The position numbers and the translations under genes are program-made. Below the pieces are notes generated by a model. The model saw only the letters and a program-made list of their open reading frames with translations, was not told where the DNA came from and made no database searches. DNA of 64,000 nt. It comes from Gammaproteobacteria bacterium (GTDB lineage: Bacteria > Pseudomonadota > Gammaproteobacteria > Eutrophobiales > Eutrophobiaceae). How positions within the stretch are numbered: position 1 is the stretch's first letter; the number at the start of each line of letters is the position of its first letter. Location of the stretch: NCBI GenBank assembly GCA_021773215.1, contig JAJFKM010000077.1:1-64000 (forward strand), given 5' to 3'. Shown here piece by piece: positions 17,225 to 26,805 of the stretch.

Positions 17225-19465
17225 ATGCTTAAAAATACAATAAATATAATGGCAATGATTGGAAGTGCCATGCTAATACTCGGATTATCAACTGCATTTT
17301 CCGTTAATCTTGCGATGGCACAAGAAAACGGTATGACCAATAAAGATTGGTGGCCTGAGAAGCTAAATCTTGAGCAGCTACGTGCACATGATCCAGCGTC
17401 TAACCCTTATGGTGACGATTTTGATTATGCTAAGGCATTCCAAAGTGTCGATCTCAAAGCACTTAAAGATGATATTGAGAAAACATTGACAACATCTCAA
17501 ACCTGGTGGCCTGCTGATTGGGGGCACTATGGTGGTTTAATGATTCGTTCAGCGTGGCACGCGTCTGGTACCTACCGAACGATGGATGGTCGTGGTGGTG
17601 CTGATGGCGGACAGACACGTCTCGAGCCACAGAATAGCTGGCCTGATAATGCTAACCTGGATAAAGCGCGTCGATTATTGTGGCCGGTAAAACAAAAATA
17701 CGGTCGCAATGTGTCCTGGGGCGATCTAATTATCCTGGCAGGTAATGTCTCACTAGAATCCATGGGCTTTGAAACGCTAGGTTTTGCTGGTGGACGTGCA
17801 GATGATTGGGAAGCAGACCTCACTTATTGGGGGACTGAAAAGAAATGGTTGGAAGCTGATAAACGTTTTAGCAAAGATGGAAAACTGGAAAACCCACTTG
17901 CTGCTGTGCAGATGGGCTTAATCTACGTTAATCCAGAAGGCCCTGGTGCTAATCATGACCCACTCGATGCTGCGAAACACATGCGTTTATCTTTTGGTCG
18001 CATGGCAATGAACGATGAAGAAATTGTAGCATTGGTTGCTGGTGGACACACTTTAGGTAAAGCTCATGGTGCTAAGAAGGGCGAGTGCATAGGTGCAGAA
18101 CCTGCTGCTGCTGCCATTGAAGAGCAGGGGTTCGGCTGGAAAAATAAGTGTGGCAAGGGTAATGCGGAAGATACCATGACTAGTGGACTTGAAGGTGCAT
18201 GGACTTCTACACCAACTGCCTGGTCTGTTCTTTATCTCGATAATCTGATGAGATTTGATTGGAAACAAACGCAAAGCCCAGCTGGTGCTCACCAATGGAT
18301 CCCTACGGATGAAACTGCAGTAAACATGGTGCCTGATGCACATATCGCAGGTAAAAGACATGCGCCAATCATGTTTACAACGGATATAGCGTTAAAGGCT
18401 GATCCTGGTTTTCGTAAAATTACTGAACGTTTTTTGAAAAGTCCAAAAGAATTTGATATAGCTTTCGCAAAAGCGTGGTTCAAATTGACACATCGAGATT
18501 TGGGTCCTCGTACACGTTATGTCGGGTCAGACGTTCCAGCGGAAGTATTTATTTGGCAAGATCCGGTTCCTGCTGCTGATTACAAATTAATCAGTAATGA
18601 TGACGCTGAAAAACTTGAAGGCATGATTATTAAATCTGGATTAAGCATCCCAGAATTAGTTAGAACGGCTTGGGCATCAGCCTCAAGCTTTCGTGGTTCA
18701 GATATGCGAGGTGGCGCTAACGGTGCACGTATTGCACTTGCTCCTCAAAAGAATTGGGAAGCAAACAATCCATCCGAACTTTCAAAAGTTTTGAAGGCAT
18801 TGAAAAAGGTTCAAGCTGACTTTAACAAGTCACTTTCAGATGGTAAGAAAGTTTCGCTTGCTGACGTGATTGTTGTGGGTGGTAACGCTGCAGTTGAACA
18901 AGCAGCGAAGAAAGCCGGTCACAGTGTTGAGATTTCGTTTACACCGGGTCGTACAGATGCGTCTCAAAAGCAAACCGATGTGAAGTCCTTTGCATGGTTA
19001 GAACCAACTGCAGATGCTTTCCGTAATTACTACACTGATAGAAGCTACGGTAATCCAGCTGAAATGTTAATAGAAAAGGCAGACTTATTAACACTGACGG
19101 CACCGGAAATGACTGTTTTGCTCGGTGGTATGCGTACGTTGAATGCCAACATCGGACAGACCAAGCACGGTGTCCTTACCAATAAACCGGGAACCTTGAA
19201 TAATGATTTCTTTGTTCATCTGCTTGATATGTCGACGCAGTGGAAGAAGTCAGATAAAACTTCGGGCGTTTATGAAGGGGTTGACCGTGCATCTGGAAAG
19301 CTTAAATGGACCGCGACATCAGTTGACCTCATCTTCGGTTCAAACTCAGAATTACGAGCATTAGCGGAAACTTATGCTGCTAATGATGGTAAGAAGCAGT
19401 TTGTTAATGATTTCATTAATGTATGGACCAAAGTAATGAACCTTGATCGTTTTGATGTACTTTAA
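17225..19465 (+). CDS. katG: catalase-peroxidase KatG with signal peptide (exported)
   Basis: A 746-residue bifunctional heme catalase-peroxidase. Distal residues are Arg108, Trp111 and His112 in [12 protein letters not shown], the proximal His is about 275 in [11 protein letters not shown], and the Tyr and Met of the Trp-Tyr-Met adduct lie in [10 protein letters not shown] and RMAMNDEE. Both tandem domains are complete. Unlike most KatG proteins it begins with a hydrophobic leader ending LAMA-QE (about residue 32), which predicts periplasmic export as in KatP-type enzymes. The start is set by GGAGG six bases before the ATG; a GTG four codons earlier lacks a site. Confidence 0.95.
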   Translation: MLKNTINIMAMIGSAMLILGLSTAFSVNLAMAQENGMTNKDWWPEKLNLEQLRAHDPASNPYGDDFDYAKAFQSVDLKALKDDIEKTLTTSQTWWPADWGHYGGLMIRSAWHASGTYRTMDGRGGADGGQTRLEPQNSWPDNANLDKARRLLWPVKQKYGRNVSWGDLIILAGNVSLESMGFETLGFAGGRADDWEADLTYWGTEKKWLEADKRFSKDGKLENPLAAVQMGLIYVNPEGPGANHDPLDAAKHMRLSFGRMAMNDEEIVALVAGGHTLGKAHGAKKGECIGAEPAAAAIEEQGFGWKNKCGKGNAEDTMTSGLEGAWTSTPTAWSVLYLDNLMRFDWKQTQSPAGAHQWIPTDETAVNMVPDAHIAGKRHAPIMFTTDIALKADPGFRKITERFLKSPKEFDIAFAKAWFKLTHRDLGPRTRYVGSDVPAEVFIWQDPVPAADYKLISNDDAEKLEGMIIKSGLSIPELVRTAWASASSFRGSDMRGGANGARIALAPQKNWEANNPSELSKVLKALKKVQADFNKSLSDGKKVSLADVIVVGGNAAVEQAAKKAGHSVEISFTPGRTDASQKQTDVKSFAWLEPTADAFRNYYTDRSYGNPAEMLIEKADLLTLTAPEMTVLLGGMRTLNANIGQTKHGVLTNKPGTLNNDFFVHLLDMSTQWKKSDKTSGVYEGVDRASGKLKWTATSVDLIFGSNSELRALAETYAANDGKKQFVNDFINVWTKVMNLDRFDVL

Positions 19466-19517
19466 TCTAGATAGGAAAGGAGTTTGAAAGCTTCTGAAAC
19501 GCAGCTTTCATAAAAAC

Positions 19518-19553
19518 AGAAAGGGACTGATAAAAATGTCAGTCCCTTTTTTA
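19518..19553 (+). terminator. katG intrinsic terminator
   Basis: An 11-base-pair stem (AAAGGGACTGA at 19520-19530 with TCAGTCCCTTT at 19539-19549, 8-base loop) is followed by a T-rich run. It lies about 50 bases past the katG stop and is a textbook rho-independent terminator. Confidence 0.93.
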
Positions 19554-19639
19554 TAACTCATAATCAAATATATCATATTATAAAATATAAGCATTGAGTT
19601 TCAATACTAGCACTACGGATAATTATTGCTTACAGGAGT

Positions 19640-19664
19640 ATTCGCATTGATTATCAATGCGAAT
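19640..19664 (-). terminator. 25-base perfect palindrome abutting the hemerythrin stop codon
   Basis: Two perfect 12-base arms (ATTCGCATTGAT and its complement) flank a single central base, directly after the stop codon of the minus-strand hemerythrin gene. It would fold into an 11-bp hairpin at the mRNA 3' end. It lacks a clear U tract, so it may instead stabilise the message or be a protein site. Confidence 0.45.
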
Positions 19665-20171
19665 CTAATAATTTGGCTCTTTGACTGATGCAATAATCTC
19701 AATCCAAGTAAATTTTAAATCTGAAACGAGCTCTCTTATTAGAAGCGGCTCTAGTTGTTCCTCCAGTTCTTTTAACATTGCTTCTTCTTCGCGCTCTTCG
19801 TGATGTTCTGTTAGCCCTTTAAATGTTTTTTCTTTATCCAACAGAGCGATAATATTTCTGCGAAATTGAGATTTAGATATTCTCTGTTCGCTCAACCAGT
19901 CTACATCTTTACTAATGTTTTCAAACAATCGTTCTATTTTTTCATGTTCTTTTATGTAGAGGCTTACATCCCATTTGCTGTGACGATCTATCTTTTCAAA
20001 TAAAGGAAAGATATATCGTTCTTCAAGTTTTGCATGAGACTCATGACATAGGTTGAAGTTGTTTAAAAGTGTTATTGCCTCTTTAAAGTGACCTTGTAAA
20101 AGGGCTTCCTGATGTTGTGCAAAGACTTCTCGCAAGTCTAGATGTTGTTTGTGTATTATTTCTACAAGCAT
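19665..20171 (-). CDS. hemerythrin HHE-domain protein
   Basis: A 168-residue soluble four-helix protein of the HHE cation-binding family. Candidate di-iron ligands are in EIIHKQHLDLREVF (His 6/9 region), CHESHAKLEERYIFP, YIKEHEKIE and LTEHHEEREEE. Such proteins bind oxygen or nitric oxide, or scavenge iron and peroxide. Placement between katG and hemN fits an oxygen or oxidative-stress role, but this is inference. Confidence 0.82.
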   Translation of the reverse strand: MLVEIIHKQHLDLREVFAQHQEALLQGHFKEAITLLNNFNLCHESHAKLEERYIFPLFEKIDRHSKWDVSLYIKEHEKIERLFENISKDVDWLSEQRISKSQFRRNIIALLDKEKTFKGLTEHHEEREEEAMLKELEEQLEPLLIRELVSDLKFTWIEIIASVKEPNY

Positions 20172-20244
20172 GGATTCTTCTTCTCTAGTTATTTATTGAA
20201 TAAATCAGAATTCAAGATTGTTGGACTATAAAAGTGAGAGAGCG

Positions 20245-20604
20245 TTAACGGATATGCTCAATAATGACAAATGATTTATGACGATATCGTTTTGGTAAAT
20301 GGCTACTGATGGCTCCAATTAGCAATACGCAAACTAACAGAATGATACGTTCTTCCCAAAACAGGGGTATAAATAGTAATAAAATTATTTTAAATAATAT
20401 CGCAATACCTCTAACTTCAAACAATATAGCCAAACTTGAATGGAGATCAGTTAACACGATAATGATGCCTGTGACCACTGTGGTCCAAAGCCAAGGCTCT
20501 AAGACGGCTTCTGTCTGATTAAATATATGTCCGCCAAGCAATACGCCGGCAGCGAGAATGTGCAGTGCGCGGCTTAAGACACGTATGCTTAAACGGAAAG
20601 GCAA
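20245..20604 (-). CDS. unrecognised small membrane protein, four helices
   Basis: A 119-residue hydrophobic protein with about four transmembrane helices (near 13-25, 37-54, 64-82 and 84-100), and histidines at HILAAG, GGHIF and DLHSS. I do not recognise the family. The helix-embedded histidines could suggest a heme- or copper-associated membrane protein, but there is no diagnostic motif. It is transcribed in the same direction as the neighbouring hemerythrin gene, 73 bases upstream of it. Confidence 0.6.
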   Translation of the reverse strand: MPFRLSIRVLSRALHILAAGVLLGGHIFNQTEAVLEPWLWTTVVTGIIIVLTDLHSSLAILFEVRGIAILFKIILLLFIPLFWEERIILLVCVLLIGAISSHLPKRYRHKSFVIIEHIR

Positions 20605-20781
20605 GTCTCTGGGTTTATCTGGAAATAAACACGATAAAAACTGATTGTTACTATCAATTATAAGTTTTATCAGTTATCTCCTGATTTTAGCCCTCAAGAA
20701 AGATAAATTGTCCTTGGAAATGGATTTAATGCAAGGTATTAATCTTGCGATCTTAGCTGAACATATAGCTCTAGTAATTAA

Positions 20782-21540
20782 TTAAACTCGAAATACATAT
20801 TCCTTGCCAGCTTCACGATCTATATCAGGTGGGAAATTTTTATATTTATCGTCATAGTACTGCTTTAAATGCTCACCTTCAGATAATTTATTATAGGTTG
20901 CAAAATATAGACGCCGTGTTGTGTCTGTTAAGTTGGGTTCAGATGCATGAGGTGTATAGCAATCGAAGAAAACAATATCACCAGGTTTGGTAGGATAGTG
21001 TACAAACTCCATATCTGCCATATCATTTTCTGTAAGCGGTTCCCATTCACGGTACAGGCCTTGATTCTGAAAACCGGAAACCATCTGCAAACAACCATTT
21101 TCTATAGTTGCTTCATCTATACAAACTAACACACTAATAAAATAATCGGCATAATCTTGCCATCCAGCTTGTGAGTCCTGATGCGGTTTGAAACCATCGC
21201 CGCCCGGCATTTTAAAATTAATTTTTTCTTTAAATAGAGCAGCATCTTCATCAAATAATTGTGCCATTGGGTATTTAAGCGCATCACTTAATTCAGCAAA
21301 ACCTTCATGAAATGGAGAAATGTTTTCTATGCGATTGATGAGTTCTATCTCTGGATCAATCTTGCTCTCTTCATGGTATACCCAATGAGCACCAGATTTT
21401 TCAGGCATGTTAGCAAGTTCTGTTGCCCAAGATTCAATCATGTCGGTTTCATTCTGGTCAAAACCATTTTTAATTATTAGAAAGCCATCTTTTTTGAATT
21501 GTTCGATTTGTTCTTTGTTGATTTTTGGTTTGGTAAGCAT
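20782..21540 (-). CDS. phytanoyl-CoA dioxygenase (PhyH)-family Fe(II)/2-oxoglutarate oxygenase
   Basis: A 252-residue non-heme iron hydroxylase. The facial triad is visible: His120 and Asp122 in KPHQDSQAGW, and His198 in YTPHASEPN. Arg210 in TTRRLYF probably binds 2-oxoglutarate. Members hydroxylate small molecules such as phytanoyl-CoA, ectoine or 2-aminoethylphosphonate; nothing here fixes the substrate. It starts 24 bases after hemN, so it is probably under the same FNR-type promoter. That is unexpected for an O2-requiring enzyme. Confidence 0.82.
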   Translation of the reverse strand: MLTKPKINKEQIEQFKKDGFLIIKNGFDQNETDMIESWATELANMPEKSGAHWVYHEESKIDPEIELINRIENISPFHEGFAELSDALKYPMAQLFDEDAALFKEKINFKMPGGDGFKPHQDSQAGWQDYADYFISVLVCIDEATIENGCLQMVSGFQNQGLYREWEPLTENDMADMEFVHYPTKPGDIVFFDCYTPHASEPNLTDTTRRLYFATYNKLSEGEHLKQYYDDKYKNFPPDIDREAGKEYVFRV

Positions 21541-21564
21541 ATTTTTAATTTTTCGATTATTGGT

Positions 21565-22956
21565 TTAGATCATTTTAGAAAAGTTGTTGTTGCTTTTTTC
21601 TCTATCAAGATAAATGTCGAAAACAGAACAGATATTTCTTAACAGGAATCTGCCTGCAGGTAATATTTCAATTGCATCTTTATTAATTATTAATAATTCA
21701 TCTTTTTGCATATCAGCTAACAAATCTATTTCCTTTGAGAAGTAATCTGAAAAATCTATTTTGAACAAATCTTCAATCTCACGAAATTCAATTTGAAAGT
21801 GACAAATTAATTTTGAAATTACTTCTCTTCTAAGCTCATCATCATTACTTAATTTATATCCACGTAGAAGAGGTGTTTTGTTTTTTTCTAAGGCGCTGTG
21901 ATATTCCTCTAGAGTGCGAATATTTTGTGAATATGAATTGCTTATTTTGCTTATAGCAGTAATGCCAAAGCCAATGACATCACAACTAGCATTAGTAGAG
22001 TACCCTTGAAAATTCCGATATAAATTTCCTTTGCGTTGTGCAACTGCTAATTCATCATCCGGTTTAGCAAAATGATCCATGCCGATATAAACATAGCCTG
22101 CATCTTGTAAGGAGTGAATTGATTCTCCAAGTATCTCAAGCTTTTCACTGGGGCTTGGCAGATCTTCATCTTTTATCTGGCGCTGTGTTTTGAATAAATG
22201 AGGAAGGTGAGCATAATTATATACCGCAATTCGATCAGGGCTCATTTCAATAATTTTGCTGATTGTGTTGCAAAAAGTACGTGGAGTTTGTTTCGGTAGT
22301 CCGTATATCAAGTCTATATTTATTGAATGAAACCCGTGTTTTCGAGCTTCATTAAAAACATTTTTAGTTTGTTCATAAGACTGATTTCGATTAACAGCGT
22401 TTTGTACCTGAGGATCAAAATCCTGCACGCCAATGCTCATCCTATTAAATCCGAGGTTTCTTAACAGGTGGATTGTTTCTGTTTTTACTTCTCGTGGGTC
22501 TATTTCAATGGAATATTCACCAGTATCATCATCAAGCAAAGTAAAGTTGTTTTTTATCACATTCATCAAGTCAGTCATTTTATCATGTGATATAAAAGTG
22601 GGTGTGCCACCTCCCCAATGGAGCTGGCGTACGATACGATCATTGTCGAAAAGTGGACCTTGTAGATTAATCTCTTTATGCAAATCTTCTAGATAAGGGA
22701 TGCTGCGATTGCGATTTGCAGTTATTATTTTATTACAGGCACAATAAAAACAGACCGTGTTACAAAATGGCAGGTGTATGTAGATCGATAAGGGCTTAGG
22801 TAATAAATCTTCATTTGAATCTTTTATAACCTGGCAATAATCCTTGATTCCAAACTCTTCGCTGAATTGAGTTGCAGCAGGGTAGGATGTGTATCGAGGC
22901 CCTAACTGGTTGTATCGATTAATTAATTCTTTATTGAAGGTAATGGATTGTTTCAA
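21565..22956 (-). CDS. hemN: oxygen-independent coproporphyrinogen III dehydrogenase
   Basis: A 463-residue radical SAM enzyme converting coproporphyrinogen III to protoporphyrinogen IX without oxygen in heme synthesis. The N-terminus RYNQLGPRYTSYPAATQF is typical of true HemN. The 4Fe-4S motif is CNTVCFYC (Cys 65, 69, 72) with a following Cys74, and GGGTPTF is the SAM-binding loop. The HemN C-terminal domain is present. An FNR-type box at 23017-23030 is placed for activation under low oxygen. Confidence 0.95.
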   Translation of the reverse strand: MKQSITFNKELINRYNQLGPRYTSYPAATQFSEEFGIKDYCQVIKDSNEDLLPKPLSIYIHLPFCNTVCFYCACNKIITANRNRSIPYLEDLHKEINLQGPLFDNDRIVRQLHWGGGTPTFISHDKMTDLMNVIKNNFTLLDDDTGEYSIEIDPREVKTETIHLLRNLGFNRMSIGVQDFDPQVQNAVNRNQSYEQTKNVFNEARKHGFHSINIDLIYGLPKQTPRTFCNTISKIIEMSPDRIAVYNYAHLPHLFKTQRQIKDEDLPSPSEKLEILGESIHSLQDAGYVYIGMDHFAKPDDELAVAQRKGNLYRNFQGYSTNASCDVIGFGITAISKISNSYSQNIRTLEEYHSALEKNKTPLLRGYKLSNDDELRREVISKLICHFQIEFREIEDLFKIDFSDYFSKEIDLLADMQKDELLIINKDAIEILPAGRFLLRNICSVFDIYLDREKSNNNFSKMI

Positions 22957-22986
22957 TGCTTAAGCCAAGTAAATGCTGAATGGACA

Positions 22987-23030
22987 TTAAGATAATTCGA
23001 AAATATTTTAAATACCTTGATCTGGATCAA
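22987..23030 (-). promoter_or_regulatory. FNR/Anr-type box and promoter of hemN
   Basis: TTGATCTGGATCAA at 23017-23030 is a perfect match to the FNR consensus TTGAT-N4-ATCAA. A -10-like TATCTT lies at 22989-22994 on the minus strand, putting the box near -41, the class II activating position, and about 60 bases from the hemN start. Confidence 0.8.
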
Positions 23031-23118
23031 AGCTTGGAAAAATACGACTCTTAAAAACAATATAAATTCTAAACATAATGCAGCGGATCAAATCCGATTG
23101 CTTCTTGAACTCGAGGTT

Positions 23119-23460
23119 TTAATTGGAGAGGGTGAAAAATAATGTCTCTATATATTCGATATCGAATTCTGTAGTGTAAACAAAACGGAATCCAGTGTTA
23201 TAAAAGGGGGTTTCCAAATGAGGTTCGCACCATCTGCATTGTGCGGTTAACGAGGTTCTTATCTTCTTGTTTAATCCATTAGGTATTTCAAGACTGATGC
23301 GAATTTTTTCTCCTATAGGAAAATCACTTTTCCCTATCAACATCATCCCATAGGCATTCAAATCGGCTGTATGTCCAATTGAACGGCCTGAGCTTTGCTC
23401 AAATACCTCTTCGACTATCGCTAGGCGTGCCCTGTTTCGACGATCTGCAAGTTGTTCCAT
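23119..23460 (-). CDS. PilZ-domain protein
   Basis: A 113-residue single PilZ domain. An N-terminal arginine patch RRNRARLAI precedes TADLNAYGMML. The canonical second motif is D/NxSxxG; here the Ser position is Asn (DLNAYG), so cyclic-di-GMP affinity is uncertain. No other domain is fused. It probably acts as a diffusible effector of motility or surface behaviour. Confidence 0.72.
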   Translation of the reverse strand: MEQLADRRNRARLAIVEEVFEQSSGRSIGHTADLNAYGMMLIGKSDFPIGEKIRISLEIPNGLNKKIRTSLTAQCRWCEPHLETPFYNTGFRFVYTTEFDIEYIETLFFTLSN

Positions 23461-23613
23461 AAATCACTATTATATAAGGTTATCAATCTATATCGGCTTT
23501 TAATGACAGATGTTTAGACTATTTAAGGATTATTGGTCCTAAGCCCATAAAATAACGGCAATTTTAAGATTCCAGATAATCTAGAACACTAGATAATTGC
23601 TATTTGATGATGA

Positions 23614-24114
23614 TTATTGCTGTTCTGATGTTTTTCTTTGTTGACCGTAGTGCTCATTCATCAGGTTTTTAACGTCCTTTGCTTGATCAAATAGATCCTC
23701 AATCCCTTGTGGTGAGTAGATATTTACCTCAGATTCATCGATATCACTAGTTTGTGGCAATTGCGAATGTGGAATATTTTGATTTGTAGTAGAAACAGCA
23801 GGAACAATATTTGTCTCGCTGCTTAATTCAATTGTTTCAACATTAATGCCAGCATCTGGCTTTACACTTGTATAATGAATTATTCCTTTCGCATCACGCC
23901 ATTTATATAAATATTTTGTATCAGTTGACTCTTCTCCATTTAAATCAAGCAAATTTGTTGCAGATTCAGATATTTTAGAAAGGTTTAAATCAGGCATACT
24001 GGATTTTGGCAAGACCAAATTTGGCGAATTGCCAGTCAGTAGGTAGTTAACGTACAAACCAACAACTATTAATGTGGATGAAATAAACAGTGTTTTTAAT
24101 ACAAATTTAGTCAT
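23614..24114 (-). CDS. DUF4124-containing membrane-anchored protein
   Basis: A 166-residue protein with one N-terminal membrane helix (about 7-25) and a periplasmic DUF4124-type segment (YLYKWRDAKGIIHYTSVKP near 69-87). A low-complexity polar tail follows. DUF4124 proteins are common in Gammaproteobacteria and have no firm function. It is divergent from the PilW-like gene, 90 bases away. Confidence 0.7.
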   Translation of the reverse strand: MTKFVLKTLFISSTLIVVGLYVNYLLTGNSPNLVLPKSSMPDLNLSKISESATNLLDLNGEESTDTKYLYKWRDAKGIIHYTSVKPDAGINVETIELSSETNIVPAVSTTNQNIPHSQLPQTSDIDESEVNIYSPQGIEDLFDQAKDVKNLMNEHYGQQRKTSEQQ

Positions 24115-24203
24115 ATTGCTTGACCGGTGATGTTTCTATTGTTTAGTAATACGCTTAGGATATGTTTGTTAATTTTATACTAATCAGTTTTATAATATAA
24201 AAC

Positions 24204-25028
24204 ATGAAATATTTGAGTATTCTCAGCTTAATTCTAGCAACGCTACTCCTGTCAGGTTGTGGCCCTATGGCTCTGGTTGGTGCCGTTGGACAAACTGTCA
24301 ATAATGCAGCATACAATTCTGCTGAAAGAGAATTAAATAACCCACAAAGAAATCGTAGTGATCAAGCTCTCGAAGTAGCTATTGCTAATATGAATCTTGG
24401 CGTTGAGTACATGCAACAAGGGGCTTATGAAAACGCACTGACGAGGTTAAGACGTTCACTTCTGGCCAAGTCAGATTATGCCCCAACATATAATGTCCTG
24501 GGTTTACTTTATCAACGCTTGGGCGATCCCATTGAATCGGAGAATAATTTTAAAAAATCCTTGTCTTTGGATTCTAGCGATTCATCAGCTCATAACAATT
24601 ACGGTTTATTGTTATGTAATAGTGGTCGGATCGATGAAGCTGAGACACAGTTTTTAAATGCTGCAAACAACCCATTATATGACTCGCCAGAAATAGCACT
24701 AACTAATGCAGGGTTATGTGTGTTTGATAATAAACCACAAATAGGTGAGGGCTATTTTAAACAAGCACTAAACAAAAATCCGCGTTTTTCACATGCCTTA
24801 ATAAAAATGGCTAATATTTCTTATGATAGAAATCAATACGAGTTAGCTCATCAATATTTTAAACGGTATCAGGAAAATGCAAGGCACACCGCAAAGAGTT
24901 TATGGATAGGGATTCAAATCTGCAAAGAGCTCAACTTAAGAGATGATGTGTCCAGCTATGCCTTGTTATTGCGAAATCAATATCCTGACACATCAGAAGC
25001 AAAAAAGTTAAGCGAATTGCATTTATAA
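24204..25028 (+). CDS. pilW: PilW/PilF-like type IV pilus TPR lipoprotein
   Basis: A 274-residue outer-membrane lipoprotein. The signal peptide ends in lipobox LLSGC (Cys19), followed by TPR repeats such as YAPTYNVLGLLYQRLGDPIESE and SAHNNYGLLLCNSGRIDEAE. Architecture and repeat sequence resemble PilW/PilF, the pilotin that helps PilQ secretin assembly. No other pilus gene is nearby, and an insert of about 15 residues follows the lipobox (GPMALVGAVGQTVN). The assignment is probable rather than certain. Confidence 0.68.
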   Translation: MKYLSILSLILATLLLSGCGPMALVGAVGQTVNNAAYNSAERELNNPQRNRSDQALEVAIANMNLGVEYMQQGAYENALTRLRRSLLAKSDYAPTYNVLGLLYQRLGDPIESENNFKKSLSLDSSDSSAHNNYGLLLCNSGRIDEAETQFLNAANNPLYDSPEIALTNAGLCVFDNKPQIGEGYFKQALNKNPRFSHALIKMANISYDRNQYELAHQYFKRYQENARHTAKSLWIGIQICKELNLRDDVSSYALLLRNQYPDTSEAKKLSELHL

Positions 25029-25135
25029 AAAAATAATAACCTCTATTTATTTATATCTATTTTGATATGAATCAATAAATAAAAATCCTTTCATTGCTAA
25101 CCTTTAGATATGATAATTAATACGAAGGTGTTGTT

Positions 25136-26047
25136 ATGTCGGATGACACAATACAAAAACTAGCGATATTGTATGCAGATGTTTCAGGGAGCACGCATAT
25201 TTATGAGAAACATGGTGATGTAATAGCACGTCAAAATATAGAAGCTTGTATCTCTATATTATCAGATGTGGCCTCCAGCCTGGAAGGTAGCGTCGTCAAA
25301 ACTATTGGCGATGAAGCCATGTGTAAATTCCCAAACCCCGTCAAAGCCGCGATGGCAGCAACAGCTATGCATGAAGCACTTCAACTAGCAAGTGAACAAG
25401 GAAAGTTTAGTATTGGCGAGGTGCATGTAAAAATAGGTTGGCATTATGGTTCGGTTCGGTATAGAGGCAAGGAACTCATAGGTGAAGCACCCATTATCGC
25501 TCAGCAGATTATCAACCTTGCAAAAAAGGATGAAATTCTTACAAGCAGTCAAAGTATTGATGCATTACCAGAAGAACTTAAATATAACGCCCGATTCATT
25601 AATTCTGTAGAAGCGGATGCCTGGGATGGTGAGCTAAAAGTTTATGGCCTTCCATGGGAAGAAGAAGAGGAGGTGACAAGGATTGGTAAATTGCCTTCTA
25701 CTGAAGATGATACAACTCATAAAGTACTTCTGCTGGATTACGGCGACAAACAAATTCGACTCGATTCAGAGCATACCCATTGCACGATTGGCCGTGGAGA
25801 TATGAATAATCTTTGTGTCGATGGAAAATTTACATCAAAGTCACATGCAGAAATCACTTTCCGTCATGGCATTTTTCATTTGCAAGACAATAGCACAAAT
25901 GGAACAGCTGTCTATTTTGCAAATGGGAGAAATATCCGATTACATAGAGAGGAAGCAATGCTGGGAGACCATGGCACTATCTACTTTGGTGGCACGCCTT
26001 TAAATGATCCTCATGCGGGAGTTATCTTTCGGTGTCATAGGGTATAG
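25136..26047 (+). CDS. class III nucleotidyl cyclase with C-terminal FHA domain
   Basis: A 303-residue cytoplasmic protein. The N-terminal cyclase homology domain has metal-binding Asp15 (YADVSGST) and Asp59 (KTIGDEAMCKF). A linker follows, then an FHA domain (about 200-300) with IGRGDMNN, KSHAEI and DNSTNGT, which bind phosphothreonine. This pairs cyclic nucleotide production with Ser/Thr kinase signalling, and the window encodes two kinase-like proteins. The substrate-specifying residues cannot be assigned with confidence. Confidence 0.85.
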   Translation: MSDDTIQKLAILYADVSGSTHIYEKHGDVIARQNIEACISILSDVASSLEGSVVKTIGDEAMCKFPNPVKAAMAATAMHEALQLASEQGKFSIGEVHVKIGWHYGSVRYRGKELIGEAPIIAQQIINLAKKDEILTSSQSIDALPEELKYNARFINSVEADAWDGELKVYGLPWEEEEEVTRIGKLPSTEDDTTHKVLLLDYGDKQIRLDSEHTHCTIGRGDMNNLCVDGKFTSKSHAEITFRHGIFHLQDNSTNGTAVYFANGRNIRLHREEAMLGDHGTIYFGGTPLNDPHAGVIFRCHRV

Positions 26048-26061
26048 CCTTATCAATAATC

Positions 26062-26439
26062 CTATTCTTCATCTGGCAAGTCTGGGAGTGAAAAGGGTGT
26101 TGATGGTCCAAGTTGGCGCATATATATAACGCCGCCGTGCGGTCTGTTTATATCTGCTTCTTCATAGATATAGTAAAATATATCATCTGCTTCATCTTGA
26201 TTTACAACAACATTTAGCATGTCTTTTTCCGCTTGTTCGCCAGCACCACGATAGGCTAGGGGCGTGATTTTCCCCATGCCACGTGCCGATTTAAGATTAG
26301 TCCTGATAATGCCTTTTTCAGTTTTTAATTTTTTTAAAATTGGCGAAGCCATACCTTTTGGTAATATGCAGGTGATTAATTTATCGTTAGAGAAGTTAAT
26401 GTTTCCCATGGATTCCAGATTTTCTAGTTTGTTAGGCAC
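26062..26439 (-). CDS. PII-like nitrogen-regulatory-fold protein (second copy)
   Basis: A 125-residue protein related to PII, containing KLITCILPKGMASPILKKLKTE and NVVVNQDEADDIFYYIYEEADI followed by a HGGVIYMRQL strand. The canonical T-loop tyrosine region is not recognisable. The start is a GTG directly abutting the stop of the preceding PII-like gene; an ATG ten codons later is possible. It is the third gene of a DUF1538-PII-PII unit and probably regulates that transporter. Confidence 0.75.
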   Translation of the reverse strand: MPNKLENLESMGNINFSNDKLITCILPKGMASPILKKLKTEKGIIRTNLKSARGMGKITPLAYRGAGEQAEKDMLNVVVNQDEADDIFYYIYEEADINRPHGGVIYMRQLGPSTPFSLPDLPDEE

Positions 26440-26805
26440 TTAAGCTTCCGTAGCGAGTTTGTCAGCAATTTCCGCAGGTATGTAAGTAGCGGCCTTTTCC
26501 AAAGGAGTAACATACATGAAGCCCATACCTGGCGTATCGAGATTTCCCGCCAGATATATTTTTTCAAATATACGATCAATTTGATCAGTAGCAACAACAA
26601 TATTAATGATTTCTTTTTCAACTTCGACTGCAATTCCAAGCACGCCAAGTCTTTCTCTAACGCCACTGCCTCGCGCATAAAATACAGTTGCACCTTGAGC
26701 GCCACCATCCTGGGCAGCCTTTACTATAGTGTCTGCGCATCCTTTTTGAATTATGCACGTTATTAATGCTACATCGGTTAATACAACGATATTGCGTTTA
26801 CTCAT
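26440..26805 (-). CDS. PII-like nitrogen-regulatory-fold protein (first copy)
   Basis: A 121-residue PII-superfamily protein: ALITCIIQKGCADTIVKAAQ, then GAQGATVFYARGSG in the T-loop position, then NIVVATDQIDRIFEKIYLAG and a final GFMYVTPLE strand. It lacks canonical GlnB uridylylation features. It overlaps the DUF1538 gene by four bases and is followed without a gap by another PII-like gene. A pair could form heterotrimers or sense different ligands. Confidence 0.82.
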   Translation of the reverse strand: MSKRNIVVLTDVALITCIIQKGCADTIVKAAQDGGAQGATVFYARGSGVRERLGVLGIAVEVEKEIINIVVATDQIDRIFEKIYLAGNLDTPGMGFMYVTPLEKAATYIPAEIADKLATEA

